This document shows positions 23,584-35,765 of a DNA stretch of 64,000 bases, piece by piece. Position numbers and translations under genes: made by a program. The notes beneath the pieces are model-generated. The model saw only the letters and a list, made by a program, of their open reading frames with translations, did not search any database and was not told where the DNA came from. This stretch comes from Marisa cornuarietis (taxonomy: Eukaryota; Mollusca; Gastropoda; Architaenioglossa; Ampullariidae), in contig SMMW01000585.1 in NCBI GenBank assembly GCA_004794655.1, forward strand, positions 18,501 to 82,500, given 5' to 3'. How positions within the stretch are numbered: position 1 is the first letter of the stretch; the number at the start of each line of letters is the position of its first letter.

Positions 23584-24854
23584 TGTTTAAATGCTTGCTT
23601 CTTTTTGTGTGGTGTAAAATCCAAATCGTTTGCCCTCCGCTAAAAAAGTTGTTAAGTATTTCTTTCTGCTACACATATAGTTTGTAGACTATATTTGGTT
23701 TAAAAATTTCGCGTCAAAACATCTTTTTTGCAATTTTTATGTTATCCATTAAAAGATGTATTACCAGTGATTCCAAACAACAATCAACCAGCACAGAGAC
23801 TTTGACATAACGACATAACGTAGTTTTTCCTCATCAACAAACGAATAAATAAAGATAGAAACAGGGAGGGTGAAGTGAAGGGACATGCGGAGCACAGACA
23901 GAGTGAGCCTGCAGCAGCGCACCTATTGCACGTGCAGCCCATCAATTTGTGTCCACTGACGGCACACGTGTCAGGTGCTGAGTTGATCGAACTTGACTCC
24001 AAATAAGTGATAACCCTAAAGTTGACAATAAAGTCAGAGAAGAGCTCCCCATTCAAAGGCCAACACCACTGTTGTGTTGTTCCACAGTCATACACAATAA
24101 TGATACTTAAGAAAGACTGTACATAGATCTTGCTGGAAAAAAAACTATTGCTCCGTGACTTAAAGTACGTTTATTTGCGAAGACAGAACTACTAAGCTTT
24201 GTTCCAGCATCTATTAGACACATTTCTTTCAGCATTTGACAAAAGCGAGATCATTTGGACTTTGGTCAGCCCCATTACGACGGGCTCATTGAGCTTTGGT
24301 TGTCAAAGTAGTTTCTGAAAAACTTTATTCATTTAGTTAAATGGTTTCAATGCAATCAAAACTTTGTCTTTTGTTACTAAGACTGTTATTATGTTATATC
24401 TGATGAGATGTTATCGCACGCCTAGCAAACAACAGCCGCAGCGGGTGGCATGATACTAGAGAGAAGTCACACCGTGTTCCCGTGCTCAGGTGGGCTTTGG
24501 CTCCTCTCGTTGGTAACAGGTGCGAAACGTGTGCTTTCTAAGCGGAGATTTTATAAATGGCTTCACGTAAGCTGCTGCAATTTACAGAGTCATTATATTT
24601 TGCCAATATCAATAAATTTCTGTTAAAAATGCAAACTAGTCTGTATGGTCTTTAAGCTTAAGTTTAAAAAAAAATCCACAAGAAGTTGATCGAAGGATTT
24701 TCTGTTTCAAGTCATTTAAAAATAGGATTTTGGTGAAGCCATTTTAAAAGCCCAGTTATCAGCCATTTTATGGGCTTGAGAGAAAGACAAAAGAAAAGAG
24801 GTGGACTGGGACTATAGAGATGTGCAAGAAATGGGTTTACGGGATAGTAATTTG
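23583..24854. other. Unannotated stretch
   Basis: AT-rich sequence, no recognised repeats. The 103-codon minus frame at 23784-24095 has no motif. Confidence 0.55.
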
Positions 24855-24955
24855 GTGAGTAGATTTACTGTGTTTAAGTGAGTAGATTTACTATGAGTTA
24901 AACTGAGTAGATTTGCTGCAAGTGTTTTAGAAAGTAGAATTACTGTTAGTTTATA
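24855..24955 (+). repeat. Short degenerate tandem repeat, about 25-bp unit, four copies
   Basis: Four successive copies of a unit beginning GTGAGTAGATTTACTGTG, decaying from left to right (the last copy reads AAGTAGAATTACTGTTAG). Confidence 0.75.
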
Positions 24956-25177
24956 GTGATATACAGAAAAAGTGTATGCAGCGGAAAGAGAGAGAGAAAA
25001 AAAGAAGAGATAAAAGCAAAAGTGCGAGTGGAATGAGAAACAAATGAGAATCTTTATCGAAATAATCTAACCTAAATATGTCAACCAAAAGGAAAGAAAC
25101 GGCAGTTAAAATGTCAATATAAATTAAATATTTTTTCTCGTGAAGCACAAGCAGATTCATGAGTGCGTACGGTACCC

Positions 25178-25357
25178 TCTGTCTGTCTGTCTGTCTGTCT
25201 GGCTGGCTGGCTGGCTGTCTGTCTGCCTGGCTGGCTGACTGACTGACTGACTGACTGACTGACTGACTGACTCACTCACTCACTCACTCACTCACTCACT
25301 CACTCACTCACTCACTCACTCACTCACTCACTCACTCACTCACTCACTCACTCACTG
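25178..25357 (+). repeat. Graded tetranucleotide array CTGT, CTGG, CTGA, CTCA
   Basis: About 45 four-base units in which the repeat changes by single bases along the array: CTGT, then GGCT, a short CTGT return, CTGG, CTGA (about eight units) and finally CTCA (over twenty units). It is phase-continuous, so it grew by slippage from successive point variants. Confidence 0.95.
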
Positions 25358-25537
25358 GGAACAGCACAGAGGCAGAAAGATTTATTGTTATTTCTGATGA
25401 GAAGACAAGGGAACCTCAAGAGCACCTAGGCGGAAAGCCATTTAACCGTTGCAGCTGTCTAATGGTCGGCATTCAAGACAAATGCTTTGGTTCATAAGTT
25501 AAACGTCTGGTTAAAAACACCAGCTGACCAGTGTGCG

Positions 25538-25700
25538 AGCGGCAGCCTTGTGGTTAGGGCAGTGCTCTCGGGCGTGTTTGAATGTCCGCAGTTGACCTCA
25601 GCATCCTGTACCAATAAGCCAGAGGACCCCCCCCCCCAGGACGTCCCTCTCCTGCTGATTTTGCTATATTGTGAGAGGAATCGTTAAAAAGATTTTAGAG
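25538..25700 (+). repeat. tRNA-derived SINE fragment (probable)
   Basis: GGCAGCCTTGTGGTTAGGGC at 25541-25560 matches a polymerase III A-box region. GTTTGAATGTC at about 25576 stands in the B-box position. The body continues through a C11 run to GCTATATTGTGAGAGGAATC and an A-rich end near 25690. The B-box is imperfect and no target duplication was found. Confidence 0.5.
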
Positions 25701-26584
25701 TGAATCGCTAGGAACTATAGATCTTTTTTTTTGTTGTTGCTTTCTGACTTTGATTCGTGGAACAACTTCCTGACAAATTCCTTGAGCAGTACAATGAGTA
25801 GACAAGAAGACAGAGAGTGTGAGCGAAATGTAGATATTTAATACTAATTACATAATATTCAGTTTCTTAAAGGCTCGACATGTCCAGAATTATTTTGTCT
25901 TTCTTTCTCCTCGCCATCGTTCCGAATGATGTAAAATATAAACGAATAATGACTAACTAAAAACGTTTGGCTTACCCAATGCAGACATGCAGGCAGTCAG
26001 GGTTTTAAGAGACGGCCGCTATAATAGTCAGATTGGGAGAACGATTAGAAACGTTTGCTACATCACGGCAAAACAAGGGACCGCTGTCAGAGGTGGATGT
26101 AAAGAGAATTATCTTGTACCCGAGACGAGATCTGAGCCACAAGGACACCCTTACTGCTCTGGTTACTGGCTCTTAGCTGTTGTCCCGGTGGATGCGGACG
26201 GTGTAGACCTAAGTGCAGATAAATTGTTGCTTACTACACAACAGTCTGTCAGCCCACCCACCCTAGTTGTCGATGACCCTTGACTGCACGTACGTGACGC
26301 CACGTATCAAAACATATTCCTCGCTAAAGGACTTCTCTACCAAAGGGATAAGCTGAACACAGGGATGTTGGCTTGGTTGTTGGGGTCATGAAGAACACGG
26401 AGTGACAGCTGGTGAAGGAGATGGCAGGGCAACCTGGACAAGAGAAGACGGAACGAAGGCACTTATCCCCATGACGGAAAATAATCGTGACGACTACTTA
26501 CTGTTGTCGCGTGACCCACGCATGCATGTCTGTCACTATACAAGACTGCACTCGTTGCCGACGAAGCATTGATGTCGTTGTTCA
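25701..26584. other. Unannotated stretch
   Basis: No recognised repeat. The 98-codon frame at 25987-26283 has no family motif. Confidence 0.5.
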
Positions 26585-26680
26585 CTATCCATGTGCGGGA
26601 ATCGAACCCAGGACGAGCTAAATGCGCGAAGTGTAACAGAGTGCACGCGCAGGAGATAATCATGTTCGTCAAAGTATAGT
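26585..26680 (-). repeat. tRNA-like / SINE head on the minus strand (weak)
   Basis: The minus strand carries CCTGGGTTCGATTCCC (plus 26596-26611), a near-perfect B-box. It is preceded by GTGCACTCTGTTACACT, a plausible but degraded A-box, about 25-35 bases upstream. The stem complementarity needed for a functional tRNA is not apparent, so a SINE head is more likely. Confidence 0.42.
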
Positions 26681-27670
26681 CACGTGATAATGTATGATGC
26701 ATGCCCTTGCGGCATTCTCGCCACATGCATATGAAGTGGCTCTAAACAGAGAAACGCTTTACTCCCCGCGAACTTTCATTCAACCTAGCTGCCCTTTGAC
26801 TCCCCCGCAGCTCGTGACAAGCCTGCAAGAGACAGGTCCCAGACACACACGTTTCACGATAGTTTTGCCTCTCTCTCCCCCCCCCCCAACATCCTTCCAT
26901 GCATGATCTTTAACGGCTGTTTGACTCGCATCGACAGCGTCTAAATTGTCGTGGAACAGAAAGCCAGTCTGCCTTGAACATTCGACAGAAATCTTCTCTA
27001 CAAAAGACGAAGTAATGAGAGACTGCAATCCGGCCGCCATGTTAACTGTTCACAGATTACAGACCACCAAGGTTTTACATGATTTTTGTGGTCTGAAGGA
27101 CGCAATTATTGAACACATCTTGTAGTAAAATAGGTTTAGGTAAAGTCTGAAGTGCATATAATGACTATTTCTAACTTGTGTTTTTAAATAGGCACATTTG
27201 AGTGCTGTACATTTTCTTTAAAGTGCCCCAGTGAGCTAAAAATGTCCGTGGTTTCTTTTTGCGCTATGATATTTGCTAGGTTCTGGGTCTTGGCCTAGAT
27301 AAAGCTCAGTAAAAAAGCAACTGAATAAAAAAATATCCCAGCTGCTGCTGTCACAACTGTAGATTCATGAATGTTTATGTTGACATCTGTTGACCTTTGC
27401 ACGAACGCGGGATTATTAGAAACATAAAGTTTGCGTTTATCGTGCCCCTTGCTGCACTCGGCCAGCCTTCGGTCAGTGCAGAATCAAGAAGTATAAAGAG
27501 CACTACCATACAACATACCATAACAAAACAAGGTTGCCGCAGCACCCCAGCAGCACCACATCATTGAACCCATGCAGGAGACTCAAAGAAGTCGCACGAA
27601 TGCCCACCATCAGCAGTCATCAAATGCGTCCTACAAATTTATTCAGTCATTAAAATCATAATTCTTTCGC
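26681..27670. other. Unannotated stretch with one clean hairpin
   Basis: CAGACCAC at 27060-27067 pairs perfectly with GTGGTCTG at 27088-27095 around a 20-base loop. A GCCGCCATGTT sequence near 27033 resembles a YY1 site. No gene or transposon is seen. Confidence 0.5.
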
Positions 27671-27671
27671 C

Positions 27672-27707
<36 letters not shown>

Positions 27708-27726
27708 TACACACGCACGCACGCAC
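27671..27726. repeat. CT / CA compound microsatellite
   Basis: CT units followed by CA units, then ACGC units at the right end. Confidence 0.93.
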
Positions 27727-28437
27727 AGAGCAACACACAGACATAAACACATAAACAAACAGGCGCGCACCAATGCACGCAAACAAACATTTCTTATCTC
27801 ATCATGCCCCACCATTCCTCATCTTATGCCGATCGATTTTTTTTGTCTGGTTTATTTTTGGATTTTTATCCATTCCTGGGGACCGAATGATCTTGGGAGA
27901 GCCCCACATCGTTACTAACCAGTATGTTCCTTTATTCTAGGTCTCCATTGTCACAGAACAACAGAAATGCGATATGTCCAGTCGTAGTCAGGCTATTTGT
28001 TGTTAGTTAAAATTAGATTTAGGTAGAGATCGATCGCGTTGATTTATAGTTTAGGTGAAAATGAACTGTGTCGCTTTCAGGCTCTTAGAATAATAAACAA
28101 GGATGGAAACCCTCAGCCTTATTTTCGTTTTCCTAAATTAAAAAAATATAATATTTTTATGTTTTAAATATCAGTTACGCTATTTAAAAAACAAATTGAA
28201 GAATGTCACTGACTTCAAAGTTGATGTGCATTAGTGCACGCAGAAATGTGTTGCAGTGTCATCAGCAGTGAATAGTTTTTTTTCAGTCGATGAAGTACAC
28301 ATCAAGAACGAGGGTTTCCGTTAACTCTGCCGTTTTCAGTGGGAAAAATACCGCTTGATGATGTCCACCACAAAAATTTGAAGTAGACTCCTCGGACCCA
28401 CCGTCTCCGTAGTGGTCTTCGTAGGATTCCGCTCGTC
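27727..28437. other. Unannotated stretch
   Basis: AT-rich with no recognised feature. Confidence 0.55.
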
Positions 28438-28489
<52 letters not shown>

Positions 28490-28526
28490 CGTGTACCATC
28501 ATCATCGTGGTGGTGGTGGTGGTGGT
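28438..28526. repeat. GAT trinucleotide array plus GGT run
   Basis: About 17 GAT/TGA units at 28438-28488, then after a short spacer about seven GGT units at 28507-28526. The poly-histidine frame on the minus strand is the translated array; no flanking coding signal supports a protein. Confidence 0.93.
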
Positions 28527-29956
28527 CGTCGTCTAGCGCAGCTTCCTGCTTAAAAGCTCAGTGTACTTGAACAAAAAAGCGGGGCGAGAACAAAACTAAA
28601 CCTCGTTTGGAAACTACAAACTAGAGGAAAGGAAGGAGGGGAAGAGAGAGGGAGACCACCCATGAAAAAGGGGAGACCACCCACCAATATACCACCTCCT
28701 AAAGACATTTCCGAAAGAGGTGGGTCTTGAAACATTCAAAGGTGGCCACTGTGCGGAGCGTTAGGGGCAGACATTCCAGACACTGCAGTCTGAGAAGAAA
28801 AAAGAGGTGAGCCAAGGTTTTCTTCGTCTGATAGAAGTGACCCACTCGGCCGACAGAGCGTTGACGTCTCAGACAAGGATCCTGGGGCCAGCCTTTGAAG
28901 GCAGCGATAACACCAGGCTCGAAACACGGGCTGGTTGTAACATGTCAGGCAAGACTGAAGCCACATCATCATAATGGTGCCATAAATGCACATAAACATG
29001 TTATTTACCGCAGCCGTGCACCTCAACAGCTATGATATATTTTACTTTGTTCCAGATATAAATGTAGAAAACAAGCACACCAATACGGGAAAATAAATCT
29101 GTTGCATTTGTGCGTCATAGTTAGGTAAATGAAAAATAAGCATCTACGAGGTAATGTATCAACAACGTATCCAGCAACAAATAAATGTCTTATTTCGGAC
29201 TGTTTACGCGAAGTTTTGTATACCGTAAATTACTCCATAGAATGATCTTGTGGTTAACTAAAGTATACACACCAACAACTATTTTTGTCGAGATTGTTGT
29301 CCCAAACGTGGCAGCCACGACAGATAAACAAAGAAAGCATAAACAGAGAAAGCCAATGAATAATGGAAGCCAGAAAATGAGAAAGGAGATGTGTCAGCAA
29401 TATTTCTTCCAAGATGGTCTCAGTGTTCTTGTATTTCTGTTTACTGGCTTGTTGTGCGTATGATGTTACATGAGCACAAAACATGGTGTCAAACACCACA
29501 GTGGGACTCGACCCTTCATTTCTTCCGACTACTCGTCTATATATAAAAGGTAATCTATTCTGCCTTTTAATAAATAAAATCGTGTCTTTTGCAAATTTGT
29601 AAGCGATAACACAAATCTGTATTTCGGTTTTGGCTGTTGTTCATATATACGTATGTTAGTGTAGTGGTGTATAATAAATACACACTGTCATGATTTAGAT
29701 TAAGCTTTAAAAACTTATACCGGACTGGCCGTGATACCCGACTCTATCCGAGTTGATCTGTGCTGCTAACCTTTCCAAATGTGATTTTATTGTCATTTTT
29801 TAAAGATATCTCTTCGTTTTAGTCAGGTGTATTCACGCACGGCGTCAAGGTATGATACGGTAAAACACATACTCTTGTTGTTTCTTCCTTCGTTAGACAA
29901 CGAGGGCAAACTGTCTGACGTGAGATCGCGACGTGACTCACTTCCATTCCGTTCCT

Positions 29957-29957
<1 letters not shown>
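28527..29957. other. Unannotated; possible LTR-like piece near 29465-29590
   Basis: ACATGGTGTCAAACACC near 29480 resembles the junction of an LTR and a primer-binding site. About 55 bases downstream lie TATATATAAAAGG and, 30 bases later, AATAAATAAAAT. This combination is suggestive of LTR sequence, but the order does not fit a normal LTR end and no RT or gag is nearby. Treated as unproven. Confidence 0.35.

Positions 29958-30029
<72 letters not shown>
29958..30029. repeat. GT microsatellite (left arm)
   Basis: GT run of about 36 units with one TTTG interruption near 29971, followed by a short GA stretch. Confidence 0.95.
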
Positions 30030-30251
30030 TAGAGAGTGAGAGATATTATGAACTTGTTCACTTAGTATAGAGTAGTATATATTGTCTGCGTCTGCGCAGC
30101 AGTGTTCTATCTGAAGCCAACAGTAGCAACTTTAAGCGAGAAACATCAAAACAAACGCTCCAGAGATACCTGTGACTAACAAACTTTGCCGATAACCTTC
30201 CTGCAATTGAAATGATACAATCAAACGAGATGTGATCCAATATATATATTT

Positions 30252-30254
<3 letters not shown>

Positions 30255-30315
<61 letters not shown>
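30255..30315. repeat. CA microsatellite (right arm)
   Basis: About 30 CA units. Complementary in the same strand to the GT run 225 bases upstream. Confidence 0.95.
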
Positions 30316-30320
<5 letters not shown>

Positions 30321-30334
30321 TTTCTTATAAGATT

Positions 30335-30410
30335 GCTGGGTAATGTTGCAGTTAACGTCGAAGTATCAGGAATACGAGGGTCAAAGCCCTGTGTCTTTTA
30401 CTCCTAACGG
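30335..30410 (+). repeat. tRNA-like / SINE head (weak)
   Basis: GCTGGGTAATGTTGCAGTTAACGTC resembles an A-box region shape (key run TGTTGCAGTTAACGTC), and GAGGGTCAAAGCCC at about 30376-30389 lies where a B-box should be. No SINE body or tail was recognised beyond it. Confidence 0.35.
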
Positions 30411-31939
30411 TTTTTTTCCTGCACTCTTTAAGATATTCTGAGCTGATAGGCAGGAGACTTGGGCAGGGTGACTTGTTGTTCAGCCCTAATGGCGCACCGC
30501 CCGAACTTCCAGAGGCGTTGGGGATGAAAATACCACTGGGATAGCGTGCAGAATACAGGATGATGACGTTCCCAATTTTTTTAGGAGGAGAGGGGTTAAA
30601 GAGCCATAATTACACAGGTGGCACAAATCACGTGAACACAAATTAATGTACGGAGTAACCCTCACTTTGTGCCTGGCATGAAAACATGTAATCTGGCCAG
30701 GCTGGGAATACCAGTTTTGCGGTGGAAACAGCCACGCAAAAGAAAATGGATTGTACTGACAAGTTGTGATGTCCATAAGAATGTTGAATGCCGCTGCACT
30801 AGCGTGCGAGCACGTACTGAATGCACAAGAATTAATTGAAGATTGTGAATGCATGGAAAAGATTTGCCTTTAAATAACTTTGCATAAATAAATGCAGCTA
30901 AAATACAACCACTCATTACTTGCAAACGGTGCCAAGGAGATATTTCAACCTTCGTCTTCTTCCTTGAGGATCGAGACTGGGCATGAGTCAAGAGACGACT
31001 ACAAATAACAAAGTTATGATCAGCAGGGATGTTATACAGTCTCAAGTCCAACACCAGCTAAAATACATTAGAATCATTTACTCTTTAATTTATTAGTTGA
31101 CGGAGAAACCGACGATCTGCTCTCTTCACTTCTCATTACTCTTTTTTTTCATTACTCTTATAGCAGAATAGTTTGTCTCAATAAAACAAAACAATACGTT
31201 TCAAATTTTATCTCCCTTTCAAAGGAGCAGATAATCACAAACACTAACTGTGCACGCTGTTTAGTGGGGACGATGAACTAGCACAAGTTATCGCCTCCAT
31301 TGCAGTCATCAAGCTGGCAGCAGACGTTAAGACGGATCCCCTTGTTTGTTGAAAGATGACACGGGCTTAACCACAGAGATACTAAGGCTTCTGAACATAC
31401 AGGCTTCTCCTCCATCTGAGAGCTTTTTGGACCGTCGTCTTCTACAACAAAGGAAGGATTGGGAAAGAACGCTTGTGACACAGTGTCCAAGGGGCCATTT
31501 TTGAGGGGACATCACTGGAAGCGGAGATGCCGCATTATGACATTGTTGTGGAGACACCAGTTATTTCAAAGCCTTAGTGATGTCAGTCTGTGGTAGTAAA
31601 TTAGGTACCTGGCCAAAACATCTACCAAATAATCATAGGCTTCTTTCAAAAACAGATTTAAAAGTACAGTCTATAGGTGCAGGGTAGCAGACTATTTATG
31701 TTAAAGGACCGTCGTTAACAAAACGAAAAGCCTGCCATTCGGTAGTAAAATAATAGGGGGATGTAAAATAATAATATTCTCTCCCTTTAAAAACCCACAC
31801 ACATTCACAGAGTACACAGAACGGACAACAGACGACTACAGCGAGAAGGAAGTTAGTGCGAGAAATTTCCGAGACAAGAAAGTCCCTTAGTATCAGCATG
31901 CAGAACCGTACTCCGTTGATCTAGATATCTGCAACGGTC
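30411..31939. other. Unannotated stretch
   Basis: Overlapping minus frames of 122 and 130 codons at 30486-31054 show no domain. Otherwise AT-rich unique sequence. Confidence 0.5.
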
Positions 31940-32110
31940 ATAATTTTTTTTTCCTGATGGACACAGCTGCGTTTCATCAGTAAACGACTGGTTGGAAACC
32001 GCATGATTGCTAATAAGGGAACGGAGTGACTTGCTGTACATGATGGAAAGGTCTGGTCTAAGAGCAGATCCCTGTGGAAGTCTGAATGAGAAAAGGGGAT
32101 CGGAGGAAAC
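31940..32110 (-). pseudogene. LINE reverse-transcriptase fragment (CR1/L2-like), minus strand
   Basis: The minus-strand frame reads FRLPQGSALRPDLS, SKSLRSLISNH and then FTDETQL. This is the RT signature of CR1/L2-group LINEs: the PQGSVLGP box followed about 30 residues on by the catalytic FADDTQL box. Both catalytic-site aspartates should be adjacent. Here the second is glutamate (TDE) and the preceding alanine is threonine, so the enzyme would be dead even if complete. Flanking sequence loses similarity quickly on both sides. Confidence 0.78.
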
Positions 32111-32971
32111 AATTGACAACAATTTATATGTCGTACTCACGTCGTCATTATGTCCATGACAGAAATTTGCGGTAATTTTTTTTCTTCGTTGACCTTTTAC
32201 CAGTAGCTCCATGTAGTTCTGTGTTGAATCACAGGATAAACCGCATTTCGATGTCTTCTACATACAGAGTAATAAATATTATAGAACACTGGCATTAGAC
32301 AGGCGGAAAGAAAAAATAACCTGCAGGTTAGCCTAAGTATCTTCATTTATTAATTTTCAAGGACCTATCTTTCAACCATATACCTCCGAGGTCTACCCTG
32401 TTTGTAGTCATAGACCCCGAGATGGGTCCGGAGGCAGGCTTACTCCCTTTTCTTAGCCACGGCCTGGTCCATGGGGACTTACCGGGAGATGGTTATTTGG
32501 TTCTCTCTCTCTCCCCCCCCCCCGCCCACAACACGCAGCGACAGCTGATCAGTCAGTGCACGTACCAGTCTGATCAACAAGCGACGGCAGCGTAGCAACA
32601 ACCCTCCAGCCCCCCACTCTGTCAATCGATCTCAGCTTCAACGCCCGCCTCAGCGGTGACCGTGAGTCACTCAGAAGACCAAGACTGTTGCGCCAATGGC
32701 CATCCGCTGACTGGCCGGACCCCTTGCACAGCTGTTGACAGTCTTCTCGCCAGCTGTCTCAAAGCCCCGAAGGAGAAACTTAATGACAGTGTGTATTAAT
32801 CGCCCTCACTCTCTGTGAACTGTGGTGAAATATAATAGCAATGAACACTACGTGATTGTGAAATGCACAATATACATGCTTTGCTTGCCCATTATACTGT
32901 CTGAATCGAAAGATTAAGAATGGGACTCTGTAGTAATAAGTAACATTCAGTCGCGAATCTCTTTGCCCCCT
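32111..32971. other. Unannotated; GC-richer block at about 32390-32770
   Basis: The block contains a CT/C11 run at about 32502-32523 and is visibly richer in G and C than its neighbours. It may be the 5' part of an unrecognised repeat. No open frame or known motif supports a function. Confidence 0.45.
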
Positions 32972-33045
32972 AATCCATCCATCCATCCATCCATCCATCC
33001 ATCCATCCATCCATCCATCCATCCATCCATCCATCCATCCATCCA
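32972..33045. repeat. ATCC tetranucleotide array, about 18 units
   Basis: Uninterrupted ATCC repeat. The GWMD-repeat frame on the minus strand is its translation. Confidence 0.97.
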
Positions 33046-35671
33046 CTCTCTTTTCGTGAGTCATCCAGTGAGTCGTATATTCTTGGTCACTAAGCGAAAT
33101 GTAACCTTTTTGTTTTAAACGAAATCTAACATGTTTAAGCCTCGTGCATATTTCATTCGATAACGAGGACGATGCCATGCCTTAGTTTTCAGCCAAAGTT
33201 GTCAATACCGCGAGGTACAATCTTATCCCAGTCACAGATAACATCAATGCAAACGTCAAGATGTTATGACCTGCGATCTTTATGAAATGGGTTAAAACAT
33301 TTGCATTCAATTAATAAAACCGAAAAAAGCTTGCTCTGTTCTTCCGAACACATTTTGAAATTTTCTTTAGTTTGAATAAAAGATTTTGCTTTTGAGCTGA
33401 ACTTGTATTCTTCTCCCACACGCAAGGTTGTCAGTAATTTGGATGCAATGAGCGATCCCTTTGGGTACTTTCATGTGTAAGATAAAATGTTCAGATAATT
33501 TGTTGCTGAATAATAGAGTTGCATGCCAACGATAGCTGCAATACTGTGTAAGCATAAAATAATACATAGAATGTCAAAAATGCAGTAACACTTTATCACA
33601 TCTGTAACTTGATATCACTCTTTACCTTCCTTCTCTTGCAGTTTGGCTTCCCTTAAATTAGGGTCTAGACTGGAGAGACATAAGATATAATTTTTAAATC
33701 AGCGCTGCCTTTTAAGTACAAACAGCCTTGCTACAAAATTCACCTGTCTATTTTAAGGAAACGTGCCATAAAATATACATGCGATCAGACTTCAAAGCTC
33801 GAATCGATATGCAGATGAAAGAGGAGACCGTTATTGCCTTGCTTACAATCAATGCAAAATGCAGATGACCAACACAGGGCTACAGGAGTGCCACCACTGC
33901 ATTTCAATACCTCGATTGTCAGTCTACAAGGGTCAGGCATTGATCAGCCAGCGGCCAGTAACAGAGATACGCTTCTGGATCTTATTCACTAAAACTTTTT
34001 TTAACGAACAGTCGTTGCCTGGTGCTAACAAGTGGCTACTTTCTTAACAAGTTTTGTGAGCTGACCATCTCGCACCACTGGGACAATACAGATGTTAGGG
34101 TTTACACAGGAGTAAATGCTAACAGCAGACATTAGAACAAGCCTTGACAGTTCAGATGCTGCCCTTCTGGGTTATATTCAGTATTCATTAAGTGTGTATT
34201 TTTACAAATATAAATAAATATGCATTGATCATGAATTACTTTACCTTCGATGGCCCAATGTTTCTGACGCTTTTAAGTAATCAGAAATCAATTTTGTAGG
34301 AATATTTCAGAAAATTGTTTTGTCGACAGACAGCATTAACCAAGACCCAACAGTGTTTGTATGTCAATGGCAAGTTTAGTAACAGAAATTACACTTTTTT
34401 GAGACAATAAATATTTATTGGTCGTTAAGCTACAATATTCGAGGCTAGATGGTAAATAATTTGTGAAATAAAACGTTAAACGCAAAAAATTGCATATTTA
34501 AACAAGAGATTTCAATTATTACAAATAAACTAGAGAGGTAGCAGTGTTTTTGTAAATTTGTTTTGATCATCAATAAACAAAAACCACAACGACAACAACA
34601 ATAATGATGATAATGACGACGATGACGACGACGACGGGGTAAAAGTGTCATTTCCTGACATTTGACACAAATAAACAATACGGACGAACCAAATCAGCGA
34701 CTGATACTAGACTGATCAAAGTGCTTAAAAATATTAAAATACTCCAACCGTATTGATAAATTTATTCACAATTCACAGACATGTTCATCTGTAGAAAATA
34801 CGATAAGAAAAGATTGATCAAGAGATGTCTAGTTCAAACGCAACGCAGAAACGTTGAGCACGAGGAGCAGAAGAGTTTGTGTATTATGGTGTATGAAAGC
34901 TCTAATGATGTAAGCATTTCTTTTCAACTTTTTACGATCGCTCGTGTCTGCGTGAGTGCGTGTGTGTCGTCGAAGTATTAAAGGTGGCTAGAAAACATTA
35001 AAGGAAAAAAAACAAAGAGGAAACGAGCTTAGTCGGCATGTAAAAAAGAGAAGAGAGTGAAGATAAAGACAACAGAAAAATAAAAATAAAGAAAACTATA
35101 GGAAAACTGAGAACCATGGCTGTAAAATGAAAGCAGACGACTCGAATAGAGAGGTGCTATTTTAGTTGTCGTGTTTCATATCGGGCTGAAGCACGCAAAC
35201 AAGAGATTATTGCGCCATCTACAACAATTACAGCTTCACGTCTTCTGACACCAGAGCGTCAGTCAGCACCAGCGAGGAACGCAAACAGCAGCTCCAACCA
35301 CTTCTGGCCGAGACCTCTTGTCGACAACCGACCTCGACCCTCCACATCCATTTACTTTATTCGCAATGCTCTTACTCCTTTTTCGTCCAGTGGAATTTGC
35401 GGGGCGTGATGAAACTGTTTTGGGTAAGTTTGCCGCCAGCCGACAGGAACGGTTAATCAGGGGGCCGTCATTCTCATCGCATCTGTAAAAGGCACGTGCT
35501 ACTCGGGTACACAGCTGGGCCTTTGTAGCTGCAAAAGGTCTGCCAATATTGAAATCTGGGCTCTCGCTGCGTTGTTTATGGAGATGCAAAAGTTTGTTTT
35601 GTTAGCAACCCATAGGGTATATTTCCTAACTCCCACCGAGGTCAGGACTTGCTTTTACGACACTTTATCCC
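33046..35671. other. Unannotated stretch
   Basis: Only a short ACG/ATG-rich trinucleotide run at about 34595-34636 stands out. No LINE, MITE or gene motif seen in 2.6 kb. Confidence 0.5.
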
Positions 35672-35765
35672 CTAAAGTTACCTAATCATTGAGAATTTGA
35701 CCTGTGGTTCAACTGTAATGTTAAAGTTCCCTCATCATGGAGAGTCAGACCTGTGGGTAAACTAG
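35672..35765 (+). repeat. Diverged tandem duplication of about 48 bp
   Basis: TAAAGTTACCTAATCATTGA at 35673 is repeated as TAAAGTTCCCTCATCATGGA at 35722, and both continue to GACCTGTGG and an AACT end. Confidence 0.75.

Noticed and set aside
26585..26680. Functional tRNA gene on the minus strand
   Set aside because: The B-box is good, but the A-box is degraded and acceptor/anticodon stems do not pair; kept only as a SINE-like head.
28302..28505. Poly-histidine protein
   Set aside because: Direct translation of the GAT/ATG trinucleotide array, with no supporting flanks.
32780..33178. GWMD-repeat protein
   Set aside because: Direct translation of the ATCC array.
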